DNA of 64,000 nt from G963665405 sp963665405 (GCA_963665405.2 CAXXUH010000003.1:248001-312000); one strand, 5' to 3'; positions 33,325 to 41,860 are shown, counted from the first letter of the stretch. Made by a program: numbers and translations. Notes: generated from the letters alone by a model not told the origin.

Positions 33325-34875
33325 ATGGCCATGAGGGTTAGACGATCAACACTGGCGGTGGGAGCCGCAGCGCTTCTCTGGCTTGTAGCCTGCTCGCCGT
33401 CGACACCCGCCGCCGCCCCACTAACGCCGACCCCTTTCTCGACTCCGGCGTCTTCGGGTCTCAGACTGTCGCTTGAGCAGAGGCTTGACCACGACAAGCT
33501 TGTGATCGACGACGATATCGTGGTCTGGTACTCGCCGTGCATTTTTTCTCAGGCGGGTGGGTACTACCTGTCCTCGATCGTCGTATACCACCTGCCTTCT
33601 GGGTCCGCGCTGCCACTCAACACGGACGGCACTCCCAGCACGACCGAGATCGTCAGGCTCGAGAACGGGAGAGAGGTGATCACCGTTGCCGACAATGCTC
33701 CCCGTTTTCTGACGTCCGAGGGAGAGGCGCGGCTGACGGCCCTGTTTCAGAACGAAGAAACCATGCGCCGCATCGTCTCAAACTACGAGAAGTCCGTACG
33801 TTGCCCCCCGGAGACGCTACTGCCTACCGGAATGGTCTCGTCTACGGAGATCTACCTTCCCGATGATGGGACCTTCTCACGGTCGGGCGAACTGACCGCA
33901 CACCGCAGGCACCACGGGGGAACCCTGCTGCCTGACGGTCGCGTCCTGATCAGCGGCGGGAGGAACGACGACGTAGGCAATCTCGCATCAACGGAGCTGT
34001 ACGATCCTAGACTCGGGCTGTTCTCTCCGGGTGGATCACTGACGCTGGCTCGAAGACAGCATACCGCTACGCTCCTACCCGATGGCACGGTGTTGATCGT
34101 GGGAGGCAGCGGGCCCGAATCCAGCGATCCGGTCGCGTCGGCGGAGCTGTACGACCCGGAGGAGGGCACGTCCGCGCCGACCGGCCACATGGGCCTTGCA
34201 AGAAAGGGGCACACCGCAACCCTCCTGAACGACGGGACAGTCCTCATAGTGGGCGGCTGGGAGGAGGGTGAAGGTGGGCGCATTCTGGCGACCGCGGAGA
34301 TATACGACCCGTCAACCGGGCTCTTCTCTCCCGTCGGCCCGATGGTCACTCCCCGTCTCGTCCATACGGCAAGTCTGCTACTCGACGGCAGAGTGCTGAT
34401 CGCCGGGGGCTCGGCGCCCCAACCAGTGAGCTCGACCGCCGCGGCCGAGCTATACGATCCCCGTACCAGGAGCTTCATGCCTGCGGCCAACATGCACGTA
34501 CGTCGTTCGCAGCACACAGCAACTGTGCTGCCGGACGGAAGAGTCCTGATAGCTGGCGGACGAATCCAGGGCGAAGGCGACCTTGCTGCCGCCGAGCTGT
34601 ACGATCCGGAGACCGATCAGTTCGTCAGGGTTGGCGACATGGCAGTTGCGCGTAGTCACCATAACGCCACCCTGTTGGACGACGGTGGGGTCTTGATCAC
34701 CGGCGGGAGCGACAAGGCCGGTCCGATATTCGACTTCGAGATCTTCGATCCAGCGAGCGGACAGTTCGACATCCGCGGCAAGTCGATTGTGAACCGCGTG
34801 GACCACTCGGCAACGCGCCTGGCGGACGGGAAGGTGTTGGTCGTGGGAGGCTACTCTCAGCCACGGCGGCCGTGA
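33325..34875 (+). CDS. Kelch-repeat beta-propeller lipoprotein
   Basis: 516 residues from the ATG at 33325. Signal peptide with lipobox LLWLVACSPS near residue 26. After about 160 residues of unclassified N-terminal domain come seven Kelch-type repeats, each with H-T-A-T-L-L-x-D-G-x-V-L-I-x-G-G and AELYDPxT. Seven blades close a propeller. Such surface propellers usually bind carbohydrate or protein partners; no galactose-oxidase copper ligands were identified. Follows the PanE-like gene by 31 nt. Confidence 0.88.
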   Translation: MAMRVRRSTLAVGAAALLWLVACSPSTPAAAPLTPTPFSTPASSGLRLSLEQRLDHDKLVIDDDIVVWYSPCIFSQAGGYYLSSIVVYHLPSGSALPLNTDGTPSTTEIVRLENGREVITVADNAPRFLTSEGEARLTALFQNEETMRRIVSNYEKSVRCPPETLLPTGMVSSTEIYLPDDGTFSRSGELTAHRRHHGGTLLPDGRVLISGGRNDDVGNLASTELYDPRLGLFSPGGSLTLARRQHTATLLPDGTVLIVGGSGPESSDPVASAELYDPEEGTSAPTGHMGLARKGHTATLLNDGTVLIVGGWEEGEGGRILATAEIYDPSTGLFSPVGPMVTPRLVHTASLLLDGRVLIAGGSAPQPVSSTAAAELYDPRTRSFMPAANMHVRRSQHTATVLPDGRVLIAGGRIQGEGDLAAAELYDPETDQFVRVGDMAVARSHHNATLLDDGGVLITGGSDKAGPIFDFEIFDPASGQFDIRGKSIVNRVDHSATRLADGKVLVVGGYSQPRRP

Positions 34876-34936
34876 CACGTTCGCCACAGTCACCGCATTG
34901 TCATTCTCAGAGCTTGTGAGTGGATCCCTGCCATGC

Positions 34937-35045
34937 TGTCATTCTGAGCCGCAGCGAAGAATCTGGGGAGGTGGGGATCGAAACCAGGCCCAACACCAGA
35001 TCCTTCTCCGTCCCGATGCGTCGGGACTCCTCCGGATGACAAGAC
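34937..35045 (+). repeat. Family C repeat, two facing halves
   Basis: TGTCATTCTGAGCCGCAGCGAAGAATCTGG on the plus strand, then the reverse complement of the related CTTGTCATCC...GAAGGATCTGG half with an internal TCCCGACGCATCGGGA hairpin, ending GGATGACAAG. Similar halves are found at 37350, 63227 and 63393. Confidence 0.85.
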
Positions 35046-35064
35046 GGCACTGGCCTGCCCGGAC

Positions 35065-36120
35065 CTACCGGGCCGTCAGAGCGCGCCGCGGATTGTCCAC
35101 CAGGATCGCCCGGACCTGCTCGTCGGTGAATCCCCGAAGCTTCATCCGGGGCACGATGTTCTCCAGGATGTGGGCGAACCCCTTGCCGCCGTACCGGGTG
35201 GTGTGCCTCTTCGTGCAGACATCCTGTGCCACGACGATCTGGTCCAGATGCCCGTGCTCGATCAGGAGCTCGATCCGCTCCATTCGCTGCACGTCCGAGA
35301 TGCCGTCCAGGTGCGATAGGGTAGCGTGCGAGGTGTCCTCGCTGCCGAACGTGTCGTACTCCATGAAGCATCCGGTCTCGGCCAACGCCCTCAGCGCGCC
35401 CATGTCGTTCCGGGTAAGGTCCAGGTGACCCATGATCACCCGGATCGGGTCGGCGCCCGCCTTCACCAGGATGTCCATGATCTCGTCGTGGGCCTCGTCG
35501 TGGAACCCAGGGTGGATGAGAATGGTCGCGCCGGTCTCGGTTTGGGCGCTGGCCGAGGCGCGCAAGACCTTGGCCACGTTATCGGTCATCGGCCACCAGC
35601 ACCCGACCTCTCCGATGATGCCGGCTCGGATGCCCGTCTCCCCGACTCCGACAGTGACGTCTCGGACGATCTCGTCGGCGATCGTCTGCTCCGACCGTGC
35701 GTCCATGTCAGGGGGATGTGAGAACGGGGTGTAGTGGCTGGCCCCCATCACGATATTCAGCCCCGTGGACCTTGAGATCCGCGCCAGCGCCAGAGGGTCG
35801 CGGCCGATGCCGATGCTCGTCGCGTCCACGAGGCTGTCTCCGCCGGCCACCCGGAACGCCGAGACCTCCCTCACCGCCTCGGCCTCGTCCAGCAGCGTCA
35901 GATTGTCCCGGTAGTACCGCCAATGGACCCGGCTGTTCCCCAGCCGGTCCATCGTAAAGGGAGCGTGGATGTAGCTCCGGGCGTTCGCCTCCTGTGGTGC
36001 CTCGAAGTAACACGTCAGATCGATCAGCACGTGCTCGTGAGTCAGGGTCTGCCCCAGCGCCTCGGGCTCAATCGTCCCCAGGACCGTCTGGACCTTCCCT
36101 TTTTGATCTTCTCGGCTCAT
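35065..36120 (-). CDS. Phosphotriesterase-family metal-dependent hydrolase (copy 2)
   Basis: 351 residues, clearly paralogous to the 2113-3171 protein (same starts GKVQTVLG and TLTHEH, same spacing to RDPLAL and GASHY). Metal ligands are conserved: His28, His30, Glu171 (GIIGEVG), His203, His232 and Asp300. The last site reads VVAQDVCTK rather than VIAHDVCTK. The two enzymes probably act on related lactone or ester substrates. It lies next to two SDRs in the same orientation. Confidence 0.88.
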   Translation of the reverse strand: MSREDQKGKVQTVLGTIEPEALGQTLTHEHVLIDLTCYFEAPQEANARSYIHAPFTMDRLGNSRVHWRYYRDNLTLLDEAEAVREVSAFRVAGGDSLVDATSIGIGRDPLALARISRSTGLNIVMGASHYTPFSHPPDMDARSEQTIADEIVRDVTVGVGETGIRAGIIGEVGCWWPMTDNVAKVLRASASAQTETGATILIHPGFHDEAHDEIMDILVKAGADPIRVIMGHLDLTRNDMGALRALAETGCFMEYDTFGSEDTSHATLSHLDGISDVQRMERIELLIEHGHLDQIVVAQDVCTKRHTTRYGGKGFAHILENIVPRMKLRGFTDEQVRAILVDNPRRALTAR

Positions 36121-36157
36121 TTGAACCCTTCTCGTTGGTGGACTTGCGAAAGCCTAG

Positions 36158-36356
36158 CAGAGTGTTGAAATACCCTTTCGAGCATCCCCTCCGATACGCG
36201 CCGATCGATCGGGGCATCGAGAGTCTCGATGAGCGAAGCATCATCGGACCTGGTCCCCTTCCTGGCCAGGAAGGGGGGAGAAATGGTATCTGAGGGGGTC
36301 CCTCAGACTCCCGGCAAAGGGGCTTCGCCCCTCTGCACACCCGTTAGTTCATCATC
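36158..36356 (-). repeat. Family A repeat, full copy on minus strand
   Basis: Reverse orientation: AGGGGCGAAGCCCCT, CTGAGGGACC/CCCTCAG, CCTTCCTGGCCAGGAAGG, the GATGATGCTTCGCTCATCG and GATCGATCGGGGC hairpins, ending TTCAACACTCTG. It shows the long form with the extra hairpins before the tail. Confidence 0.9.
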
Positions 36357-36443
36357 CTTCGCCGTGCCCATCCGTAGCATTCCCCTCTCCTCCTCGATAG
36401 TCGACGCCTCGACGTATTCGCGGAGGTACTCCCAATTGGGCAT
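36303..36443 (-). CDS. Small ORF (46 aa) ending inside a repeat
   Basis: ATG at 36443 preceded by AGGAGAAG, 9 nt after the SDR stop. The native-looking part reads MPNWEYLREYVEASTIEEE followed by RGMLRMGTAK. The last third (GVQRGEAPLPGV) is translated from the family A repeat. Possibly a small gene whose original 3' end was replaced by the repeat. No family recognised. Confidence 0.45.
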   Translation of the reverse strand: MPNWEYLREYVEASTIEEERGMLRMGTAKDDELTGVQRGEAPLPGV

Positions 36444-36452
36444 CTTCTCCTC

Positions 36453-37289
36453 TCAGCTCGTCGTGACTCCGCCGTCGATGTACACGATCTGGCCGGTCAT
36501 GTAGTCGGACGCTGGACTCGCGAGGTACACCGCCAGCACCCCGAGGTTTCGCATATCTCCCTCCCGGCGGAGGGGGATTCCCTGCAGATAGACCTCACGA
36601 CGCTCCGGGTCACTCCAGGCGTTGGCAGACATCGCCGTGTTGTACTCTCCCGGCGCCAGCGCGTTGACACACACGTTGTAGGGCGCCCACTCCAGCGCCA
36701 TCGTCCGCGTCAGCATGTTGACCGCGGCCTTGCTCGAGTCGTAGACCGCTTCCAGCCGGTAGGCCCGGCTTGCATTGCACGAGCTGACGTTGATGATCTT
36801 GCCGTACCCCTTCTCCAGCATGTGCGGCGCCACCGCACGGCAGCCGTAGAAGACGCCTCCCATGTTCGTGTCGATCACCGACCGCATCTCCTCGTCGGTC
36901 ATGCGGGAAGAGCTCTCGCGCATCACCTCGGGCGGCTGAAGGGTCACGTCCGGAAACGGCACCACCGCCAGCTCCTTGAAGAGACCGGCGTTGTTCACCA
37001 TGATGTCGACCTTGCCGAACTCCTCCAGGGTCCTGTCTACCAGGGCGTCGACGTCGTCCGGGTTCGAGACGTCTGCGGGTACCGGCATGGACCGCCTCCC
37101 CAGCGCCCGGACCTGCTCCGCGGTCGACTCGATCTCCGATACCGTTCGAGCGGCCACGACCACGTCGGCGCCGGCCTCCGCCAGCGCCAGCGCGATCGTC
37201 CGGCCGATTCCGCGTCCCGCGCCGGTAACGATAGCGGTCCTGCCGTCGAGCCGAAGATCGTCGAGAAGAGGCCCGTTCCCGCTCACCAT
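36453..37289 (-). CDS. SDR, twin copy 1
   Basis: 278 residues, same length as the twin at 37589-38425. TGAGRGIG, NNAG, INVSSCNASRAY and YDSSKAA active-site elements, plus a conserved insert REXSSRMTDEEMR after NNAGLFKELAVVPFPD. Ends SDYMTGQIVYIDGG. The twins differ throughout but align without visible gaps, so this is an older tandem duplication. A 299-base repeat-filled gap separates them. Substrate unknown; neighbours suggest the same pathway as phosphotriesterase-like copy 2. Confidence 0.87.
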   Translation of the reverse strand: MVSGNGPLLDDLRLDGRTAIVTGAGRGIGRTIALALAEAGADVVVAARTVSEIESTAEQVRALGRRSMPVPADVSNPDDVDALVDRTLEEFGKVDIMVNNAGLFKELAVVPFPDVTLQPPEVMRESSSRMTDEEMRSVIDTNMGGVFYGCRAVAPHMLEKGYGKIINVSSCNASRAYRLEAVYDSSKAAVNMLTRTMALEWAPYNVCVNALAPGEYNTAMSANAWSDPERREVYLQGIPLRREGDMRNLGVLAVYLASPASDYMTGQIVYIDGGVTTS

Positions 37290-37349
37290 CGGTTCACCGT
37301 CTCCGCGTGTCGTCCGTCGTTGGGGGCGCAGGGCGTGCGCGTTCGCCCC

Positions 37350-37403
37350 TTGTCATCCCGAGGAATCCCGGCGGGTCGGGACGACGAAGGATCTGGGGTC
37401 GGG
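37350..37403 (+). repeat. Family C half-repeat
   Basis: CTTGTCATCCCGAGGAATCC, CCCGGCGGGTCGGG hairpin, GACGAAGGATCTGGGG. Same as the second half of the 34937 copy, in opposite orientation. Confidence 0.8.
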
Positions 37404-37484
37404 CATACGAACTCCTCACTACGCTCAGGATCACCGGGTCCGTGTCGTCAGTAAAACCGCCGGACTCCGATCCCGCTTCCTGGG

Positions 37485-37565
37485 GTTTCAAAGGGGGGTT
37501 TTCCCCCCTTTGCGGGGCTTGGGGCGTCCCCCAATCTCTCCGGCGGGCGGGCGGGCAAAAGCACA
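37485..37565 (+). repeat. Family B repeat
   Basis: GGGGTTTCAAAGGGGGGTTTTCCCCCCTTTGCGGGGCTTGGGG, then GGCGGGCGGGCGGGCAAAAG. Confidence 0.85.
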
Positions 37566-37588
37566 GTTGAGCACGCGTCCCACGGACC

Positions 37589-38425
37589 CTAACCGGCCGA
37601 CAGCCCGCCGTCGATATGAACGATCTGCCCCGTCATGTAGTCGGAAGCCGGGCTCGCCAGGAACACCGCCAGCGACGCCAGGTTCCTGAAATCCCCCTCG
37701 CGGCCCAGCGGGATGCTGTCGAGGTACGCCTTCCGCCGCTTGGGATCGTCCCAGGCCTCGGCCGTCATGGACGTGTTGTAGTCGCCGGGACCGAGCGCGT
37801 TTACGCAGACGTTGTACGACGCCCACTCCAGAGCCAGCGTCCTGGTCAGCATGTTGACGGCCGCCTTGCTCGCGTCGTAGGCCGCCTCCAGGCTGTAGGC
37901 CCTGGTCCCCGCCACCGACGTCAGGTTGATGATCTTTCCGTATCCCCTCTCCAGCATGTGAGGTGCCGCTGCCCGGCACCCGAAGAAGACGCCGCCGATG
38001 TTCGTGTAGATGACCTCTCTCCACTCCTCGTTCGTCATCCGGGACGAGCTCTCGCGCATGACGGCCGGAGGTCCGAGGGTGCGGTCGGGGAACGGGACGA
38101 CCGCCAGCTCCTTGAACTGCCCCGCGTTGTTCACCATGATGTCGATCTTGCCGAACCGGTCCAGTGTCTTCTGGACCAGAGCGTCCACCTGCTCGGAGCG
38201 GGAGACGTCGGCCGCGACCGCGACGGCCTGCCTCCCCAGCGCTCGTATGTCGGCCGCCGCCGCCTCGATCTCTGGAAGGGATCGGGCCGAGACGGCGACG
38301 TCTGCTCCGGCCTCAGCCAGTGCCAGCGCGATCGTCCGCCCGATGCCACGTCCGGCGCCGGTCACGACGGCGGCTCTACCTTCGAGGCTGAAGTCGGCGA
38401 GCAGGGGTTTGTGGCCTGTCACCAT
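37589..38425 (-). CDS. SDR, twin copy 2
   Basis: 278 residues from the ATG at 38425 (MVTGHKPLLADFSLEGRAAV); 26 further in-frame codons upstream look non-coding. TGAGRGIG cofactor motif, NNAGQFKELAVVPFPD, the insert MRESSSRMTNEEWREV, LTSVAGTRAY and YDASKAA, ending SDYMTGQIVHIDGG. Paralogue of the neighbouring SDR and more distantly of the 17697-18518 SDR. Confidence 0.87.
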   Translation of the reverse strand: MVTGHKPLLADFSLEGRAAVVTGAGRGIGRTIALALAEAGADVAVSARSLPEIEAAAADIRALGRQAVAVAADVSRSEQVDALVQKTLDRFGKIDIMVNNAGQFKELAVVPFPDRTLGPPAVMRESSSRMTNEEWREVIYTNIGGVFFGCRAAAPHMLERGYGKIINLTSVAGTRAYSLEAAYDASKAAVNMLTRTLALEWASYNVCVNALGPGDYNTSMTAEAWDDPKRRKAYLDSIPLGREGDFRNLASLAVFLASPASDYMTGQIVHIDGGLSAG

Positions 38426-38473
38426 CGGCTCACTCGTTTCGCTCCGTCTCATGCGCCGTCGTCCCTCTGGCCC

Positions 38474-38499
38474 GCGTAGGGGCACACGACGTGCGCCCT
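38474..38499 (+). repeat. Family D hairpin
   Basis: GTAGGGGCACACGACGTGCGCC, a diverged copy of the GGGGCGCACGGCCGTGCGCC hairpin seen at about 21820, 27460 and 63480. Confidence 0.65.
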
Positions 38500-38616
38500 G
38501 CACCGCACGGACGGCTGGCTCGCCGCCAGCCCGACGCCATTATAGGGAGGGGTGACGGTGCCCACAACCTTAGCTCCCCGATACCCCGCGCTCCCGTCGT
38601 TCAGGCGAGCCGGCTG

Positions 38617-38625
38617 TGCTACGAT
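38617..38625 (+). promoter_or_regulatory. Extended -10 element
   Basis: TGC-TACGAT, about 58 nt before the rhodanese start. No clear -35. Confidence 0.35.
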
Positions 38626-38682
38626 AGATCGAGAGGCCGCCACAGGCGGCGCCGCCCGATCCGTCCACCGCGAGGCCGTCGA

Positions 38683-39513
38683 ATGTCCCCCGAATCCGAA
38701 GGCTATGTCCACCCCGAGCTAGTCACCGGCACCGCGTGGGTCGAGGAGCATCTGGGCGACCCCGATGTCCGGATCGTCGATTGCGATCCCCGCGAGGCCT
38801 ATAGGCGGGCCCACATCCCAGGCGCCGTGGGGGTCGATGACAACTACTGGAAGAACCCGGACGACCGCACCCACGTGATGACCCCGGACCAGTTCGCCGC
38901 GGAGATGTCGAAACGCGGGATCGGCGACGACACCCTGGTGATAGCCTACGATGGCTTCGGCAGCCTCTACGCTACCCGCCTCTGGTGGGTCCTCACCTAC
39001 TATGGCCACGACCGGGTCAAAGTCCTGAACGGCGGGTGGAACGAGTGGCTTGCCGAGGGCCGGTCCGTCGACAACAAGGGACCGGCCTATCCGTCCGCGA
39101 CGTTTACGCCGAAGATTGCTCCGACCTGGCTGGCGACCGCCGCGGACCTGAGCTCCAGGTTGGGCCAATCCGGCTGTGTCTCGCTAGACGTAAGATCAAA
39201 TGAGGAGTACACCGGAGAGAACCCGAGAGGTACGAAGCGCGGAGGACGCGTCCCCGGCGCCGTGCACTTGGAGTGGCTCAACTTCGTCACCTCGGACGAC
39301 ATCCGCAGCTTCAAACCGGCGGCCGAGCTGCGGCGCCTGTTCGAGGAGGCGGGGGTGACTCCCGAGAAGCGGATAACACCCTACTGACAGGGTGGCATCC
39401 GTGCGGCGCACGGAACGTTCGCCCTCAAGCTGCTGGGGTACCCGGACGTGGAGATGTACGACGGGTCCTGGCGCGAGTGGGGAAACCGGGAAGACCTCCC
39501 GATCGAGAGGTAG
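38683..39513 (+). CDS. Two-domain rhodanese (sulfurtransferase), candidate selenoprotein with TGA at the active-site cysteine
   Basis: 276 residues if TGA (39385-39387) is read as selenocysteine 235. Domain 1 (about 10-125: VRIVDCDPREAYRRAHIPGA, LNGGWNEWLAEG) is the usual inactive half. Domain 2 has VSLDVRSNEEY, GGRVPGAVHLEW and the loop ITPY-U-QGGIRAAHGTF, where every rhodanese of this type has YCQGGxR. The frame stays open for 41 more codons of clear rhodanese sequence (LLGYPDVEMYDGSWREWG) to TAG. A 7-bp hairpin with loop GGC starts 10 nt after TGA. It is followed by two thioredoxin-fold lipoproteins. Alternative: a point nonsense mutation. Confidence 0.8.
39398..39414 (+). promoter_or_regulatory. 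Candidate bacterial SECIS hairpin
   Basis: TCCGTGC (39398-39404), loop GGC, GCACGGA (39408-39414): seven perfect pairs. The apical loop begins 18 nt after the TGA and starts with G, which meets published bacterial SECIS rules (16-37 nt spacing, G in the first two loop positions). No SelB gene is in the window. Confidence 0.6.
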
Positions 39514-39550
39514 GCAAGGGCCGGGGGTCGGCCAGCTATCAGGAGGACAG

Positions 39551-40795
39551 GTGAGGCAGCACAGACGATGGATACTGGCGGTAACGGCCGTCTCGCTGCT
39601 GGCTCTGGCCGTGGCCGCTTGTGGCGAAGAGCGCGTACCGCCGGTCGGCTTCGAGTCCCTGGAAGAGACAGAGTCCGCGGCCGAGGTCGCCGTCGCTGAA
39701 GAAAGGGAGCCCACCGCCGTTCCCACCCCGATCGGGAGGGACCGGAACGCGAAGCTGGCCCCAGAGCTGGCCGGCATCAACAGCTGGATCAACTCCGAGC
39801 CCTTCACCCTCGCGAGCCAACGAGGCAAGGTCGTCCTGATCGACTTCTGGACCTACACCTGCATCAACTGCATCCGCACCTTCCCGTTCCTCAGGCAGTG
39901 GCACGACAAGTACGCCGACCAGGGCCTGGTGATAGTCGGCGTCCACGCGCCCGAGTTCGAGTTCGAGAAGGTCCGCGAGAACGTCGTGGATGCCGCCGCC
40001 GAGCACGGCCTCGAGTACGCAATAGCCCAGGATAACGAGCACACCACGTGGAAGGCCTTCAACAACCGGTACTGGCCGGCCAAGTACCTGATCGACGCCG
40101 ACGGCTACATCCGGTACACCCACTTCGGTGAGGGCGCCTACGACGAGACCGAGCAGCAGATACGGGACCTGCTGGAAGAGGCGGGAACGAGCGTCGCCAA
40201 CATCTCGTCTGAGCTGGAGCCTGAGAAAGTGCGCGACCCCGCGGCGCTGACCGACGACATAGAGACTAGCACGAGTCGAGAGCTCTACGCCGGTTTTGAG
40301 CGCAACTACGGTGCTCTCCAGTTCGGGACCCCGCCTTACGTGAGGAACCAGGACTACTACCTCCGCACCGACGTCGACATCACGTACACGGACCCCGGCG
40401 ACTACGAGAACCACTTCATCTACCTGCAGGGGGAGTGGCGCAACGGCCCCGAGAGCCTGACCCACGCAAGGCAGACGGAGAACTACGAGGACTACATCGC
40501 GATAAAGTTCTACGCGACCACTGTCAACGCCGTGATGAGACCCGAGCGAGGTACACCGTCGGTAGAGGTCCGGGTGACGATCGACGGAGCCCCGCTTGCT
40601 CCGGACCAGGCCGGAGAGGACGTCACCTTTGCTGAGGATGGGACCACCTATATCGTCGTCGACAGTCCCAAGATGTACCGCGTCGTCAAGCTCGCCATGT
40701 TCGAAGGACACGAGCTAAGACTCAGCACCAACTCCCCAGACCTCTCTCTATTCGCCTACACCTTCGGCTCCTACCAGACCGACGCTGGGACCTAG
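39551..40795 (+). CDS. TlpA-like thioredoxin lipoprotein with DipZ-type C-terminal domain
   Basis: 414 residues from the GTG at 39551, directly behind AGGAGG. Signal peptide with lipobox (ALAVAACGEE near residue 23). Thioredoxin fold at about 85-215: VVLIDFWTYTCINCIRTFPFL with active site CINC, then VGVHAPEFEFEKV and YWPAKYLIDADGYIRYTHFGEG. Residues 260-414 match the carbohydrate-binding-like C-terminal domain of mycobacterial DipZ (FIYLQGEWRNGPE, IAIKFYATTVNAVM). Extracytoplasmic thiol oxidoreductase; it starts 38 nt after the rhodanese stop. Confidence 0.9.
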   Translation: MRQHRRWILAVTAVSLLALAVAACGEERVPPVGFESLEETESAAEVAVAEEREPTAVPTPIGRDRNAKLAPELAGINSWINSEPFTLASQRGKVVLIDFWTYTCINCIRTFPFLRQWHDKYADQGLVIVGVHAPEFEFEKVRENVVDAAAEHGLEYAIAQDNEHTTWKAFNNRYWPAKYLIDADGYIRYTHFGEGAYDETEQQIRDLLEEAGTSVANISSELEPEKVRDPAALTDDIETSTSRELYAGFERNYGALQFGTPPYVRNQDYYLRTDVDITYTDPGDYENHFIYLQGEWRNGPESLTHARQTENYEDYIAIKFYATTVNAVMRPERGTPSVEVRVTIDGAPLAPDQAGEDVTFAEDGTTYIVVDSPKMYRVVKLAMFEGHELRLSTNSPDLSLFAYTFGSYQTDAGT

Positions 40796-40808
40796 AAGCG
40801 GGGTTGAC

Positions 40809-41753
40809 TTGAAACTCGCCCTCGCCGCAACGGCCGTCCTGATGCTGGCTCTGGCCGCCGCGTGTGCCGATGACGGCACCCCCGAGATCGTCGTGGTCGG
40901 TGTCCACGAGTCGGCCGATGCTCCCGAACGGCCCGACGAGCTGCCCCTGATCGAAGGAGCAGTCTCGACCGACGGCCTGAAGGTCATTCTCGGCACCGGC
41001 GACCTGGGACCGGGCACCAACCGCTTCGGCTTCGTGTTGACAACTCCGACGGGCTTCGTGACCGTTCCGACCGTCACAGTCTCGTCGTTCCTCCTGTCCG
41101 CCGACGGCTTGTCTCGGGAGGCTCGGGAGACCGCCGTGGCGACCTATCACCCGTGGCCCTACGGCGCGCGCGGGCTCTACACCACCCCTCTGGATTTCAA
41201 CGCTCCCGGCAGGTGGGCGGTCGAGATCGGCGTCGAGTCCGAGGACGGCTCGATGCGGAGGGCCGATCTGGAGTTCGAGGTCGTCGACCCCACGTTCGCG
41301 CCGCGGGTCGGAGACCTGGCGGTGAGCAGCGATACTCGAACGGTCGACGACGTGGAGAGGCTGTCGCAGCTTACCACCGGCTCCCTCCAGGACCGTGACC
41401 TCTACCGGCTCACGGTCGCAGAGGCGGTAAGCAGTGGCCTCCCGGCGGTGGTTGTGTTCGCCAGCCCTGCGTTCTGCACCAACGCGGTCTGCGGGCCGCA
41501 GGTCGAGGTGCTCCAGCAGCTCAAAGACGAGTACGGGGGCCGGGCCCAGTTCGTCCACGTCGACTTCTACGACAACCCGGAGGAGATCCAGGGCGACCTT
41601 ACGAAGGCGGTTATATCTCCGGCCGTGCGCGAGTGGAGGCTCCCCAGCATCGAGTGGACCTTCGTCATCGACCGCCAGGGCCGGGTCTCCGCTCGCTTTG
41701 AGGCCTTCGCCACCTACACCGAGGTCGAGGACGCCCTCAAGAAGGCCCTGTAA
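40809..41753 (+). CDS. Lipoprotein with C-terminal thioredoxin-like domain (C-x4-C)
   Basis: 314 residues from a TTG start, 14 nt after the previous stop. Signal peptide with lipobox LALAAACADD. An Ig-like or other beta-rich domain (about 40-160: LGPGTNRFGFVLTTPTG, GRWAVEIGVESEDG), then a thioredoxin-like domain with VVVFASPAFCTNAVCGPQVE, VHVDFYD and SIEWTFVIDRQGRVSARFE. The cysteines are spaced C-x4-C instead of C-x2-C, so redox chemistry may differ, as in SCO-like or peroxiredoxin-like folds. Third gene of the rhodanese redox cluster. Confidence 0.85.
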   Translation: MKLALAATAVLMLALAAACADDGTPEIVVVGVHESADAPERPDELPLIEGAVSTDGLKVILGTGDLGPGTNRFGFVLTTPTGFVTVPTVTVSSFLLSADGLSREARETAVATYHPWPYGARGLYTTPLDFNAPGRWAVEIGVESEDGSMRRADLEFEVVDPTFAPRVGDLAVSSDTRTVDDVERLSQLTTGSLQDRDLYRLTVAEAVSSGLPAVVVFASPAFCTNAVCGPQVEVLQQLKDEYGGRAQFVHVDFYDNPEEIQGDLTKAVISPAVREWRLPSIEWTFVIDRQGRVSARFEAFATYTEVEDALKKAL

Positions 41754-41796
41754 GGTGGATCATCGGCTATGGGGTGCCCAGAGGCAGATCCTACTT

Positions 41797-41860
41797 CTTG
41801 GGGGTTCTGAGGGGCCCTCGGTCCCCTTCGCGGGGGCTTGGGGGTGCCCTCCAAGAACAA
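41797..41860 (+). repeat. Family B repeat, degenerate
   Basis: CTTGGGGGTTCTGAGGGGCC, CTTCGCGGGGGCTTGGGGGTG. The remaining 300 bases to the next gene hold no recognised element; short ORFs there are not convincing. Confidence 0.7.
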
